This document shows positions 1 to 7,581 of a stretch of DNA of 46,014 nt, piece by piece. The DNA is from DATKLX01 sp035542155 (GTDB lineage Bacteria > Chloroflexota > Anaerolineae > Anaerolineales > Anaerolineaceae): contig DATKLX010000038.1 in the NCBI GenBank assembly GCA_035542155.1, forward strand, positions 1 to 46,014, given 5' to 3'. The first letter of the stretch is position 1. Every line of letters starts with the position of its first letter. The position numbers and the translations under genes are program-made. The notes under the pieces were generated by a model, which ran no database searches, was not told where the DNA came from, and saw only the letters and a list, made by a program, of their open reading frames with translations.

Positions 1-150
1 ATCGGTAACTTGGCAAGGCTGGTTTCTAGTGCTATATTCATTCTGGCTCTGCTCCTAACGATAAATTTGGTTTCGCAACCTCAATTTACCACGTTCGAGC
101 AGAGCTTTCTATTCCCTTCCTATTTGTGGGTAATCACCGACATTTCCCCA

Positions 151-199
151 TTGAAAGCCCCTGCCAACCTGGGTACAATATCAATGATCAATAATTGAT
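151..199 (+). promoter_or_regulatory. Promoter and operator of the GntR-led pentose operon
   Basis: TTGAAA at 151-156 and TACAAT at 174-179 are 17 bp apart, a good sigma70-type promoter. The predicted start site (about 186) abuts a perfect odd palindrome, ATCAATAATTGAT, at 187-199. A further ATCAAT half-site lies at 180-185 and a degenerate ATCTTGAT at 201-208. The position just before a GntR gene suggests autoregulation of the whole downstream operon by that protein; this is inference from placement. Confidence 0.6.
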
Positions 200-222
200 A
201 ATCTTGATGGAGATTAGTATAT

Positions 223-855
223 TTGATCGCCTCGCTGCCCGACCAGATTTATACCCGCCTGTTGAACCAGATCCTGAGCGAAGATCTCAAGCCGGGGCAG
301 CGCATCGTGGAGCTGGAGATCGCCGCCAGGATGGGTACCAGCCAGGGTCCGGTGCGCGAGGCGCTCCAGCGCCTGGAAAAAGAAGGTCTGGTTGAAAAGC
401 GGCCGCGCAGCGGCACGTTCATCAGTGAGATCCCGGAGGAAGACATCCGCGATTTATTCCTGATCCGCAGCCTGGTCGAAAAGCGGGCCATCACCCGCAC
501 CGCCCGGCTCATCCAGCCCGCACAACTGGCTGAGCTGCAGCGCCTGGTGGAGCGCATGCACGCCGCGGCCCGCCAGGATGACCTGCTGACTCTGGCGGAG
601 CTGGACATGGATTTCCATTTCCGCATCTGCGCCTGGTCGGGCAGCAGCTCGCTGGTTCGCGCCTGGTTGCCCCTATACCTGCCGATCCGGCGCTACGTCA
701 CACAGAACCACCGGCGGCACTTCCAGAACCTGGCGGATATCGCCAGCCTGCACGAGCCGATTATCGCCAGCCTGCGGGAGGGGAACCCGGAAAAAGCTGC
801 CCAGGGCATTGAAGACCACATTCTATTGATCATCCGCCAGAACCAGCAAAACTGA
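223..855 (+). CDS. GntR-family (FCD/FadR-type) transcriptional regulator
   Basis: A 210-residue cytoplasmic DNA-binding repressor or activator that probably senses a sugar acid. A winged helix-turn-helix fills about residues 8-68, with the typical GntR string LKPGQRIVELEIAARMGTSQ and the recognition segment GPVREALQRLEKEGLV. An all-helical FCD ligand-binding domain follows (about 75-205) and includes DMDFHFRI. Translation appears to start at TTG: an in-frame stop (217-219) lies just upstream, no ATG fits the domain start, and GGAG sits at 209-212. It is the first gene of a six-gene + strand operon (15 bp before the next gene) and most likely controls it through the palindrome at 187-199. Family assignment is firm; the effector is unknown. 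Confidence 0.9.
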   Translation: MIASLPDQIYTRLLNQILSEDLKPGQRIVELEIAARMGTSQGPVREALQRLEKEGLVEKRPRSGTFISEIPEEDIRDLFLIRSLVEKRAITRTARLIQPAQLAELQRLVERMHAAARQDDLLTLAELDMDFHFRICAWSGSSSLVRAWLPLYLPIRRYVTQNHRRHFQNLADIASLHEPIIASLREGNPEKAAQGIEDHILLIIRQNQQN

Positions 856-870
856 GGAGGGAAAAACCAC

Positions 871-1650
871 ATGTTGTTGGAGAATAAAATCAGCATCATC
901 ACCGGAGCGGCGAATGGGATTGGGAGGGGGATCGCGCTGCGCTTTGCCCGTGAAGGGTCCAGGGTGGGTATCCTGGACCTGTCGGCGGAAGCCTGCGAGG
1001 CCGTGGCCGAGGAAATCCGCTCCTGCGGGGGCCAGGCCGCAGCTCTGCCGGCCAACGTCGCCGACGCCGGGCAGGTGCACGCCGCCTTTCAGAAGACGAT
1101 GGAGACCTTTGGCATCCCGACCGTGCTCGTTCACAACGCGGCGGTGATGCCCAACGGGACGGTCGCCGAATGCAGCGAAAAAGAATGGGACCTGACTTTT
1201 TCGGTGGTCGCACGCGGGGCCTATCTGACATCGCACCAGGCCATTCCGCTGATGCGCCAGGCGGGAGGCGGCGTGATCCTCTTCATGGCTTCGATCACCG
1301 GGGTGGTGGGGCTTCCGGGGCTGGCAGCCTACTCGGCCTCGAAAGGCGCACTCATCTCCCTGGCGCGGGCGATGGCGATCGACCACGCAAGAGAAGGGAT
1401 CCGGGTCAACACGGTCTCCCCCGGCACGATCGACTCGCCCATGCTGCACCGCTTCGTCGCCTCCCAAAAAGATCCCGAGGCCACCCTGCAGGCCTTCCAC
1501 GAGATGTTCCCGCGCGGAAAACTAGGCACGATCGAGGAAGTGGCGTCCGTGTTCGCCTTCCTGGCGTCGGACGAGGCCAGCTTTGTGAGCGGCACCAACG
1601 TCATGGTGGACGGCGCGATGAGCGTGAAGAGCGAGCAGCCCAGGTTATAG
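871..1650 (+). CDS. SDR-family NAD(P)-dependent sugar dehydrogenase
   Basis: A classical short-chain dehydrogenase of 259 residues. It shows TGAANGIG (11-18) for the dinucleotide, HNAAV near 89-92, the catalytic set Ser141, Tyr154 and Lys158 (YSASK) and the NTVSPG loop at 180-185. Asp36 at the end of beta 2 favours NAD over NADP. A strong GAGGAGG precedes the ATG. In this operon, upstream of a sugar-acid dehydratase, a keto-deoxy-acid dehydratase and an aldehyde dehydrogenase, the likely job is oxidation of the aldose (a pentose, or possibly L-fucose or L-rhamnose) at C1 to the lactone. The substrate is inferred from context only; SDR sequence does not fix it. The next gene starts 2 bp after the stop. 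Confidence 0.85.
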   Translation: MLLENKISIITGAANGIGRGIALRFAREGSRVGILDLSAEACEAVAEEIRSCGGQAAALPANVADAGQVHAAFQKTMETFGIPTVLVHNAAVMPNGTVAECSEKEWDLTFSVVARGAYLTSHQAIPLMRQAGGGVILFMASITGVVGLPGLAAYSASKGALISLARAMAIDHAREGIRVNTVSPGTIDSPMLHRFVASQKDPEATLQAFHEMFPRGKLGTIEEVASVFAFLASDEASFVSGTNVMVDGAMSVKSEQPRL

Positions 1651-1652
1651 CC

Positions 1653-2861
1653 ATGCGGATCACCCGGCTCGAAACGTTACAGTTCAAAGCCTACCCGCGC
1701 CTGTTGTTTGTACGCCTGCACACCGACAGCGGGCTGACCGGCACGGGCGAGACGGTGGATAAGATCCCCGGGACGCTTGGAGCCCTCCATGGTACAATCG
1801 CCCCACTGCTGCTGGGCCAGGAAGCGCTGGAGATCGAAGGCAACTGGCGCTTCATCTTCGACAACCTGATGTACCACGGTTACAGCGGCGCGGAGTTGCG
1901 CGCGCTCTCCGCGGTGGAGCTGGCGATGTGGGATCTGCTCGGTAAGGCCTACCAGGCGCCGCTCTACCACCTGCTGGGCGGGAGGAGCCGCGGGCGGGTG
2001 CCGACCTACAACACTTGCATTGGTACCCCCGAGGTGGATGACTACCGCCCCTGGCACGACCCAGATGGGGATGCAGGGGCGCTGGCGCGAAATCTGCTGC
2101 AGGACGGCATCCGGGCGATGAAGATCTGGCCCTTCGACCCCTTTTCGGAGGAATCCAACGGGCAGTATATCTCCCTTCGGCAAATCGAGCAGGGGCTGCG
2201 GCCGGTCCGCCAGATCCGCGACGCGGTGGGCGATGACATGGAAATCGGGATCGAATGCCATTTTCGCTGGAACCGGGCCAGCGCGGAGCGAATTGCGAAA
2301 GGGCTGGAGCCGTACCACGTGCTGTTTATCGAGGACTCCCAGCCAGCGGTCAACGTGGACGAGCTGCGCCTGTTCGCGGCGCGCACGGCGATCCCGGTCG
2401 TTGGCTCCGAGCTGCTGATGACGCGCTGGCAGGTCCGAGAATGGCTGGAAAAACACGTCAGCCATTACCTGATGACCGATCCGGTGTGGAACGGCGGGAT
2501 CGCGGAGACGCGCAAGATCGCCAGCATGGCCGAAGCTTTTGGCATCCCTGTTATTTTGCACAACGTCGCCGGACCCTTCTGCCAGGCGGCCTGCCTGCAT
2601 CTGGGAGCGCACCTGCCCAACCTGGCCTTCGTCGAGTCGGTGCGCGCTTTTTACCGGACCTATTTCCCGATCCTGTCGGACTACGCGCCAGCGGTCGAGG
2701 ACGGGCATTTCAGGCTGCTCGATGGGCCAGGCCTGGGCGTGGGCCTGCGCGAGGACGTCTACCAACGCGACGATCTAAGTCGCCAGGTCAGCGAAGGCCC
2801 GGGGCTGGCGGCCGGCCGCCGGGCGATGGGCGACCACTGGGAACGCGAAGAAATCCGTTAG
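1653..2861 (+). CDS. Mandelate racemase/muconate lactonizing (enolase superfamily) sugar-acid dehydratase
   Basis: A 402-residue enolase-superfamily enzyme, predicted to dehydrate an aldonate (xylonate or arabinonate type) to its 2-keto-3-deoxy acid. The N-terminal capping domain (1-120) precedes a TIM barrel. Visible catalytic elements are Lys157 in MKIWPFD, the metal ligands Glu201 (IECH), Glu227 (FIEDSQP) and Glu253 (VGSE), His203, Asp276 and His303 (ILHN). This is the acid-sugar dehydratase subgroup, not enolase itself. The chosen ATG lies 2 bp after the dehydrogenase stop; the frame is open much further upstream, but the family N-terminus MRITRLETLQ begins here. Bacterial Weimberg operons commonly use an IlvD/Edd-family dehydratase, whereas the archaeal route uses this superfamily. 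Exact substrate unproven. Confidence 0.87.
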   Translation: MRITRLETLQFKAYPRLLFVRLHTDSGLTGTGETVDKIPGTLGALHGTIAPLLLGQEALEIEGNWRFIFDNLMYHGYSGAELRALSAVELAMWDLLGKAYQAPLYHLLGGRSRGRVPTYNTCIGTPEVDDYRPWHDPDGDAGALARNLLQDGIRAMKIWPFDPFSEESNGQYISLRQIEQGLRPVRQIRDAVGDDMEIGIECHFRWNRASAERIAKGLEPYHVLFIEDSQPAVNVDELRLFAARTAIPVVGSELLMTRWQVREWLEKHVSHYLMTDPVWNGGIAETRKIASMAEAFGIPVILHNVAGPFCQAACLHLGAHLPNLAFVESVRAFYRTYFPILSDYAPAVEDGHFRLLDGPGLGVGLREDVYQRDDLSRQVSEGPGLAAGRRAMGDHWEREEIR

Positions 2862-2880
2862 AGATTTTCAAGGAGGAAGG

Positions 2881-3843
2881 ATGGAAATCAGCGAGGGAAT
2901 TCACCGGATTGCCTGTCCCTTTGGGGACCGGGTGGTCTACTGTCATTTGATCCTTGGAGAAGAAAAAAAGGTCCTGGTCGATACCGGTGTGGCATACTCC
3001 CCCGAGCAGGATATTTTCCCGTACATGCAGTCGATCGGGATGGGTCCGGAAGAGCTGGACCTGGTGCTGATCACCCATTCCGACTCGGACCACCAGGGCG
3101 GGAACGACATCGTGCGCCGGGCCGCGCCGAAAGCAGCGTTCGCCGCCCACCGCCTGGACGCGCCGTGGATCGAGAGCGCCGAAGCGCTGATCCGCGGCCG
3201 CTACAGCCAGTTCGAGGGCAAGCACGGGATCGGGTATGGGGAGGAAGGCAAGGCGGGGATCCGTAAGGACTGCCAGAGCAACACGCCGATGGACTGGCAC
3301 CTGGCAGGCGGAGAACGCTACCGGATCGGTCCGGACCATTTAATCTCCTTCATCCATACCCCGGGCCATACCTGGGGGCACACAGTGGCCTTCGACGAAA
3401 AAACGGGCACGCTGATCGCCGGCGAGGCGGCTCTGCACAAGGCGATCCTGGGGCTGAGCGGAAAGCCCGCGTTGCCACCGACCTACTGCTACATCGCGAC
3501 CTATGAGGCGACCCTGGAGCGCCTGCTGGCGATGGAGATCGGCACCTATTCCCCGGCCCACTGGCCGGTGATGCGCGGCAACCAGATCCAGACTTTTTTG
3601 TCCGAAAGCCTGGCCTACTGCCGTGAGACCGAGCAAAAGGTGCTCGAGTTGCTGCAAGACTCGCCGGCCCCCCTGACGCTCCAGCAGATCATCGCCACTC
3701 TGAACGATTCCCTGGGGACGTGGCCAAAATCAGCCTCCCAGGACCTGGCCTACGGCCTGGCTGGCCACCTGGCCTGGATGCTCAGCCGGGACCTGATCGT
3801 GGAGGGCAGCCAGGGGGACACAGCCGTATATTCGGTGAATTAA
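2881..3843 (+). CDS. MBL-fold metallo-hydrolase (candidate sugar lactonase)
   Basis: A 320-residue metallo-beta-lactamase-fold protein. The metal motif THSDSDHQGG gives His66, Asp68, Asp70 and His71. His163 lies in PGHTWGH and Glu182 takes the place of the bridging Asp (GEAAL). A second part (about 230-320) is helical and resembles the C-terminal winged-helix-like tail of LACTB2-type MBL proteins. There is no signal peptide, so it should act in the cytoplasm. A strong AAGGAGG precedes the ATG. Within the oxidative pentose operon the missing step is hydrolysis of the aldonolactone, and an MBL hydrolase could supply it; that is inference. It could instead hydrolyse a thioester or phosphoester. 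Confidence 0.82.
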   Translation: MEISEGIHRIACPFGDRVVYCHLILGEEKKVLVDTGVAYSPEQDIFPYMQSIGMGPEELDLVLITHSDSDHQGGNDIVRRAAPKAAFAAHRLDAPWIESAEALIRGRYSQFEGKHGIGYGEEGKAGIRKDCQSNTPMDWHLAGGERYRIGPDHLISFIHTPGHTWGHTVAFDEKTGTLIAGEAALHKAILGLSGKPALPPTYCYIATYEATLERLLAMEIGTYSPAHWPVMRGNQIQTFLSESLAYCRETEQKVLELLQDSPAPLTLQQIIATLNDSLGTWPKSASQDLAYGLAGHLAWMLSRDLIVEGSQGDTAVYSVN

Positions 3844-3844
3844 A

Positions 3845-4690
3845 ATGGGTGAACAGATGTACCCCCCTCGAAGGGGGGTGTACCTGACCAGGCACTGGAA
3901 TGAAAACGCCGCCCGGTGGGCCGCCGACGGGAAATTCCTGCCCCGGGATTTTCAACTCGGTTTGCTGCTGCAAGCCGGGGCGAGCTCTATCCCAGGTTTG
4001 CTGGCGGCGATGACTACCCACGAAGATGCCCGGGGGGACCTGCTCGCGCCGATCGAGCCGGAACACGAAACCTGGGCGGCGGGAGTCACCTACCTGCGCA
4101 GCCGGGACGCGCGGGTGGCTGAGTCGAACACGGGCGACATCTACCAGAAAGTCTACCAGGCAGAGCGGCCGGAGCTGTTTTTCAAGGGGAGCGGAGAGCG
4201 GACGCGCGGCAACGGGCAGCCGATCCGGGTGCGGCGGGATTCGGCCTGGAACGTGCCCGAGCCGGAGCTGGTGCTGGCGATCAACCAGGGGGGCGAGATC
4301 GTGGGTTATACTGCCGGGGACGATGTTTCCTCCCGCTCGATCGAAGCCGAAAACCCGCTCTACCTGCCGCAGGCCAAGCTGTTCAACGGCTCCTCGGCGC
4401 TGGGCGGCGGGATCGTCCTCTGCCCGGTGGAGGATCTGATCGAGCTTCCCATCCGGCTGCGGATCGAGCGTGGCGGGGCGGAATTATTCTACGGGACCAC
4501 CTCGACCGGCCAGATGAAGCGCACCTTTCAAGATCTGGTTCACTACTTATTTCAGGAACTGGACTTTTCCCGTGGGGTCTTCCTGTTTACCGGGACGGGG
4601 ATCATCCCCCCGGACGACCTGAGCCTCCAGCCGGGGGACCGGGTGGAGATCCAGGTGGGGCAGGTGACGCTCGAAAATCCGGTCGAATGA
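3845..4690 (+). CDS. FAH-family 2-keto-3-deoxy-pentonate dehydratase
   Basis: A 281-residue fumarylacetoacetate-hydrolase-superfamily protein. The segment AAGVTYLRSRDARVAES (about 78-94), ELFFKG, the NVPEPEL motif and the GDDVSSRSIEAENPLYLPQAK block are characteristic of 2-keto-3-deoxy-D-arabinonate/xylonate dehydratases (KdaD type), which produce 2-oxoglutarate semialdehyde. This is the step that separates the Weimberg branch from aldolase (Dahms) branches. The ATG at 3845 sits immediately after the previous stop; an alternative ATG is at 3857. It is followed after 22 bp by the aldehyde dehydrogenase that would use its product. Assignment within the FAH family is by motif likeness and context; a hydrolase of a diketo-deoxy acid (fucose/rhamnose route) is the main alternative. 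Confidence 0.85.
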   Translation: MGEQMYPPRRGVYLTRHWNENAARWAADGKFLPRDFQLGLLLQAGASSIPGLLAAMTTHEDARGDLLAPIEPEHETWAAGVTYLRSRDARVAESNTGDIYQKVYQAERPELFFKGSGERTRGNGQPIRVRRDSAWNVPEPELVLAINQGGEIVGYTAGDDVSSRSIEAENPLYLPQAKLFNGSSALGGGIVLCPVEDLIELPIRLRIERGGAELFYGTTSTGQMKRTFQDLVHYLFQELDFSRGVFLFTGTGIIPPDDLSLQPGDRVEIQVGQVTLENPVE

Positions 4691-4712
4691 AAATCAGCCT
4701 AAAGGAAAAAAG

Positions 4713-6158
4713 ATGCTCGATCATCAGAACTTAATTCAAGGCAAATGGGTGGAATCCGGCGCCGGGGAGCGGATGGAAAGCCACAACCCGGCCAATCCGA
4801 AAGAAATCCTGTGGACCTTCCCCGCGGCGACCCTGGAGGACGCACATGCCGCAGTCGAGGCGGCGCGGACGGCTTTTCCGGGCTGGGCCAGGGTGTTGCC
4901 CTCCGAGCGGGGCGCCATCCTGGAGCGGGCCAGCCGCATCCTCGAGGACCGCGCCCGGGAGATTGCCACCATCCTGACCCAGGAAGAGGGCAAAACGCTG
5001 CCCGAATCGCTGGGAGAGGTGAACCGGGCCCGGGATATCTTCCGCTATTTTGCCGGGGAAGGCTGGCGGAACGCGGGGAGCGTCTACCCGGGCAGCGCTT
5101 CGGGCGAGCTGCTCTACTCGCAGCGCGAGCCGCTGGGGGTGGTGACGCTGATCACGCCCTGGAATTTTCCGATCGCGATCCCAGCCTGGAAGATCGCCCC
5201 GGCCCTGGTCTATGGCAACACGGTGGTGTTCAAGCCCGCTCACCACGGCGAAGGCACCGCGCTGGCGCTGGTCAACGCCCTGGTGGAGGCTGGGCTGCCG
5301 CCCGGCGTGTTGAACTTCATCACCGGCGCGGGGAGCACGCTGAGCGCGGAGCTGACCGCGACCTCGGCGGTGAACGGGATCAGCTTTACCGGCTCGGTGG
5401 CGGTGGGAACAAGAATCTACCAGCAGGCGGTCCCGCACCTGATCCGCGTTCAGTTGGAAATGGGCGGGAAGAACCCGCTGGTCATCCTGGAAGACGCCAA
5501 CCTGGACCTGGCGGTGAGCCTGACCGTGCGCGGCGGGTTCGGGCTGACCGGACAGGCCTGCACCGCGACGAGCCGGGTGATCGTGGAGGAGGGAATCGCG
5601 GATGAATTTGCCCGGAGGATCTGCGAGGCGGCAGAAAAGCTCAAGATCGGGAACGGCCTGGAAAAAGGCGTGCAGATGGGCCCGGCGGTCAGCCAGGACC
5701 AGATGGAGACGGACCTGAAATACGTCCAGATCGGGCAGGACGAAGGCGCAAGGCTGGCTGTGGGTGGGGGACCGGCCGGCGATGGAGGATTTTTCGTCCA
5801 GCCGACGGTGTTCGATCACGTCCGGGAGAGCATGCGCATCGCCAAGGAAGAGATCTTCGGCCCGGTGGTCAGCCTGATCCGCGCGCGGAATTTCGAGGAC
5901 GCTTTAGAAAAGGCCAACGCGGCCGGGTTTGGCCTGGCCGCCGGGGTGGTCACCCGCGACCTGAAGAAGGCGTTCACCTTTGCCAACCGGATCGAAGCCG
6001 GGGTGGTGAAGATCAACGAGCCGACCACCGGCCTGGCCCTGCAGGCGCCTTTTGGAGGGTTCAAGCAGTCCAGCGCGAATACGTTTAAGGAACAGGGACC
6101 CGCGGCGATTGAGTTTTATACGCGGACCAAGACCATTTATGTGGGGCATGGGGGGTAA
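4713..6158 (+). CDS. Aldehyde dehydrogenase, probably 2-oxoglutarate semialdehyde (2,5-dioxopentanoate) dehydrogenase
   Basis: A full-length (481 residues) NAD(P)-dependent aldehyde dehydrogenase. The TPWNFP motif is at 148-153 with Asn151, Lys174 binds the cofactor, the general base is Glu249 in LEMGGKNP and the nucleophile is Cys283 in GQACTATS. Cofactor-domain FTGS is at 225-228. As the last gene of the operon, after a KdaD-type dehydratase, it most likely oxidises 2-oxoglutarate semialdehyde to 2-oxoglutarate and feeds the TCA cycle. A succinate-semialdehyde or lactaldehyde dehydrogenase would look alike in sequence, so the substrate rests on context. AAAGGAAAAA lies ahead of the ATG. A 14-bp inverted repeat follows the stop codon by one base. 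Confidence 0.9.
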   Translation: MLDHQNLIQGKWVESGAGERMESHNPANPKEILWTFPAATLEDAHAAVEAARTAFPGWARVLPSERGAILERASRILEDRAREIATILTQEEGKTLPESLGEVNRARDIFRYFAGEGWRNAGSVYPGSASGELLYSQREPLGVVTLITPWNFPIAIPAWKIAPALVYGNTVVFKPAHHGEGTALALVNALVEAGLPPGVLNFITGAGSTLSAELTATSAVNGISFTGSVAVGTRIYQQAVPHLIRVQLEMGGKNPLVILEDANLDLAVSLTVRGGFGLTGQACTATSRVIVEEGIADEFARRICEAAEKLKIGNGLEKGVQMGPAVSQDQMETDLKYVQIGQDEGARLAVGGGPAGDGGFFVQPTVFDHVRESMRIAKEEIFGPVVSLIRARNFEDALEKANAAGFGLAAGVVTRDLKKAFTFANRIEAGVVKINEPTTGLALQAPFGGFKQSSANTFKEQGPAAIEFYTRTKTIYVGHGG

Positions 6159-6159
6159 A

Positions 6160-6202
6160 AACAGGCACACCGCGAAGAAGTTTACTTTGCGGTGTGCCTG
6201 TT
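6160..6202 (+). terminator. Perfect 14-bp inverted repeat after the aldehyde dehydrogenase gene
   Basis: AACAGGCACACCGC (6160-6173) pairs perfectly with GCGGTGTGCCTGTT (6189-6202) around a 15-nt loop. On the + strand no T-run follows, but five A residues precede it, so in the opposite direction it looks like a hairpin plus TTTTT. It probably ends or protects the 3' end of the + strand operon and may also block read-through from the convergent xylose operon. Confidence 0.55.
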
Positions 6203-6226
6203 CAGAGCACGATTAACGCTTTATGG

Positions 6227-6302
6227 ACCCATCCCTTCTCCACCCGTTCGGGCACAGTTGAAATCTCAAACATCCATCTGGGGCGAGGGCAGGGGGATGG
6301 GT
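6227..6302. other. Weak long-range inverted repeat in convergent intergenic space
   Basis: ACCCATCCC (6227-6235) is the reverse complement of GGGATGGGT (6294-6302), with a pyrimidine/purine-asymmetric interior (TCTCCACCC near 6237-6245, GGGGCGAGGGCAGG near 6280-6293). It could be a decayed miniature element or simple chance. I see nothing coding here. Confidence 0.2.
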
Positions 6303-6327
6303 TCAGATGAGCTAATGTTCGAAAAAT

Positions 6328-6366
6328 AAAACACGCCCTAAATAACTTAAATTTGGGGCGTGTTTT
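6328..6366 (-). terminator. Intrinsic terminator of the xylose operon
   Basis: AAAACACGCCC (6328-6338) and GGGCGTGTTTT (6356-6366) form an 11-bp stem with a 17-nt loop. Reading the minus strand, the stem is followed by a T-rich tract (TTTTATTTTT, 6331-6322), as expected for rho-independent termination 28 bp downstream of the URO-D gene stop. Confidence 0.75.
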
Positions 6367-6393
6367 CTGTTACTGATGTAAAACGAAAGCGCT

Positions 6394-7548
6394 TCAGGTG
6401 TGGTACGCCCCGCACTCTTGGAGGGTTTCCCACATGGCCACAATGTTCTCGGGCGGGACGTTGCCCTGGATATTGTGGACGGTGGCGAAGACGAAGCCGC
6501 CGCCGGGAGCCAGGTCGGCGATGCGCTTGCGGGTGTCGGCGCGCACCTCATCGGGGGTGCCTTCGCCGAGGACGCGCTGGGTATCGACCCCGCCGCCCCA
6601 GAAGATGATATCGCGGCCGAACTCCTTTTTCAGCTCGGCCGAATCCATGCCGGTCGCGCTGACCTGGATCGGGTTGAGGATATCCACGCCGATTTCGATC
6701 AGGTCCTTAATCACCGGCCGGATCGCGCCGCAGGAGTGAAAGAAGATTTTCGCTTTGGTGCGAGCGTGGATGAAATCGAACAACTGGCGGTGGAGCGGCT
6801 TGACGATGCGCCGGTACATGGCGGGGGAGACGAGCATACGGAACTGGCCGGCGAAATCATCCGCCTCGCCGATGGCGGTGGCGTAGTCGCCCACCTCTTT
6901 CAAGGCGATGTCCCAGTACTGCATCTTCATCTCCATGACCCTAGTCATCAGCCCTACCAGGAGGGTTTCGTTGCTGCCAAAGTCGGAGAAATAATTATCG
7001 AACCCGCGCATCCAGGCGGCCATTTCCATAATCCCCGCGCTCAGCCCGCCCAGGAAAACGGCCTGCTGTTCTTCCTCGGCGGCCTTGCGGGCGCGATCAC
7101 GCAGGCCCGCGAAGCGGGCCGGATCGGTCGGATCCGGCCAGGGGTATTTATCGAGGTCAGCCAGGGATTGGGCATTTTTCAGCGGGTGATCAAACATGTC
7201 GTAATACAGCCCGCCGTCGATGGGCTTCTTCCAGCCGATGCCCCACTCGTCGTAGAAGTACGTATAGCCCGGCATCTCTTTGACATCGATGTGAAAAGTA
7301 GCCGAAGAGCGGGGCGCCACGTCGCGCACGTCGACTTTCAACCGCTCGCGGACATCGTCGTCCACGGTGACGATTTGCTGGAAGATGTCCACGACGCGTG
7401 GCTCGATCCTGGGGAGACCCAGATAATCGCGCAGCTTGCGATATGAGTTCACGTGGATGCTGGTCAGCACCGTCGCGCCCAGGTCGAATGGGACGCGGTC
7501 CGCTTCTTGATGGTCTAAGGCGAGTTGTACTCGTTCCCTGGAATTCAT
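6394..7548 (-). CDS. URO-D superfamily protein (corrinoid methyltransferase-like), last gene of the xylose operon
   Basis: A 384-residue protein of the uroporphyrinogen decarboxylase/MtaA-CmuA superfamily. It begins with the family signature NSRERVQLALDHQEADRVP and carries HSCG (His271, Cys273) in the strand where methylcobalamin:CoM methyltransferases hold their zinc. True HemE enzymes lack this Cys motif, and no other haem gene is nearby. It lies 33 bp after xylulokinase and just before a terminator, so it belongs to the xylose operon. A methyl-transfer or demethylation role on methylated sugars or glycosides is a possible explanation but only a guess. A relative with a different motif closes the operon at 29245-30282. 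Confidence 0.8.
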   Translation of the reverse strand: MNSRERVQLALDHQEADRVPFDLGATVLTSIHVNSYRKLRDYLGLPRIEPRVVDIFQQIVTVDDDVRERLKVDVRDVAPRSSATFHIDVKEMPGYTYFYDEWGIGWKKPIDGGLYYDMFDHPLKNAQSLADLDKYPWPDPTDPARFAGLRDRARKAAEEEQQAVFLGGLSAGIMEMAAWMRGFDNYFSDFGSNETLLVGLMTRVMEMKMQYWDIALKEVGDYATAIGEADDFAGQFRMLVSPAMYRRIVKPLHRQLFDFIHARTKAKIFFHSCGAIRPVIKDLIEIGVDILNPIQVSATGMDSAELKKEFGRDIIFWGGGVDTQRVLGEGTPDEVRADTRKRIADLAPGGGFVFATVHNIQGNVPPENIVAMWETLQECGAYHT

Positions 7549-7581
7549 CTGTTACCCTCCTGGATTAACCCCTATTGTAGG

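Noticed and set aside
10..198. 62-codon open frame with a hydrophobic N-terminus, upstream of the GntR gene
   Set aside because: It begins with TTG without a ribosome site, matches no family I recognise, and covers the promoter and operator of the next gene.
2881..3843. UlaG-type ascorbate-phosphate lactonase identity for the MBL protein
   Set aside because: The THSDSDHQGG pattern and extra C-terminal domain resemble generic MBL hydrolases, and its operon is the oxidative pentose set rather than the UlaE-containing operon.
6227..6302. Miniature transposable element
   Set aside because: Only a 9-bp inverted repeat is seen, with no target duplication and no second copy in the window.
6394..7548. 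Haem biosynthesis enzyme HemE
   Set aside because: The HxCG motif and sugar-operon context do not fit uroporphyrinogen decarboxylase, and no other haem gene is present.
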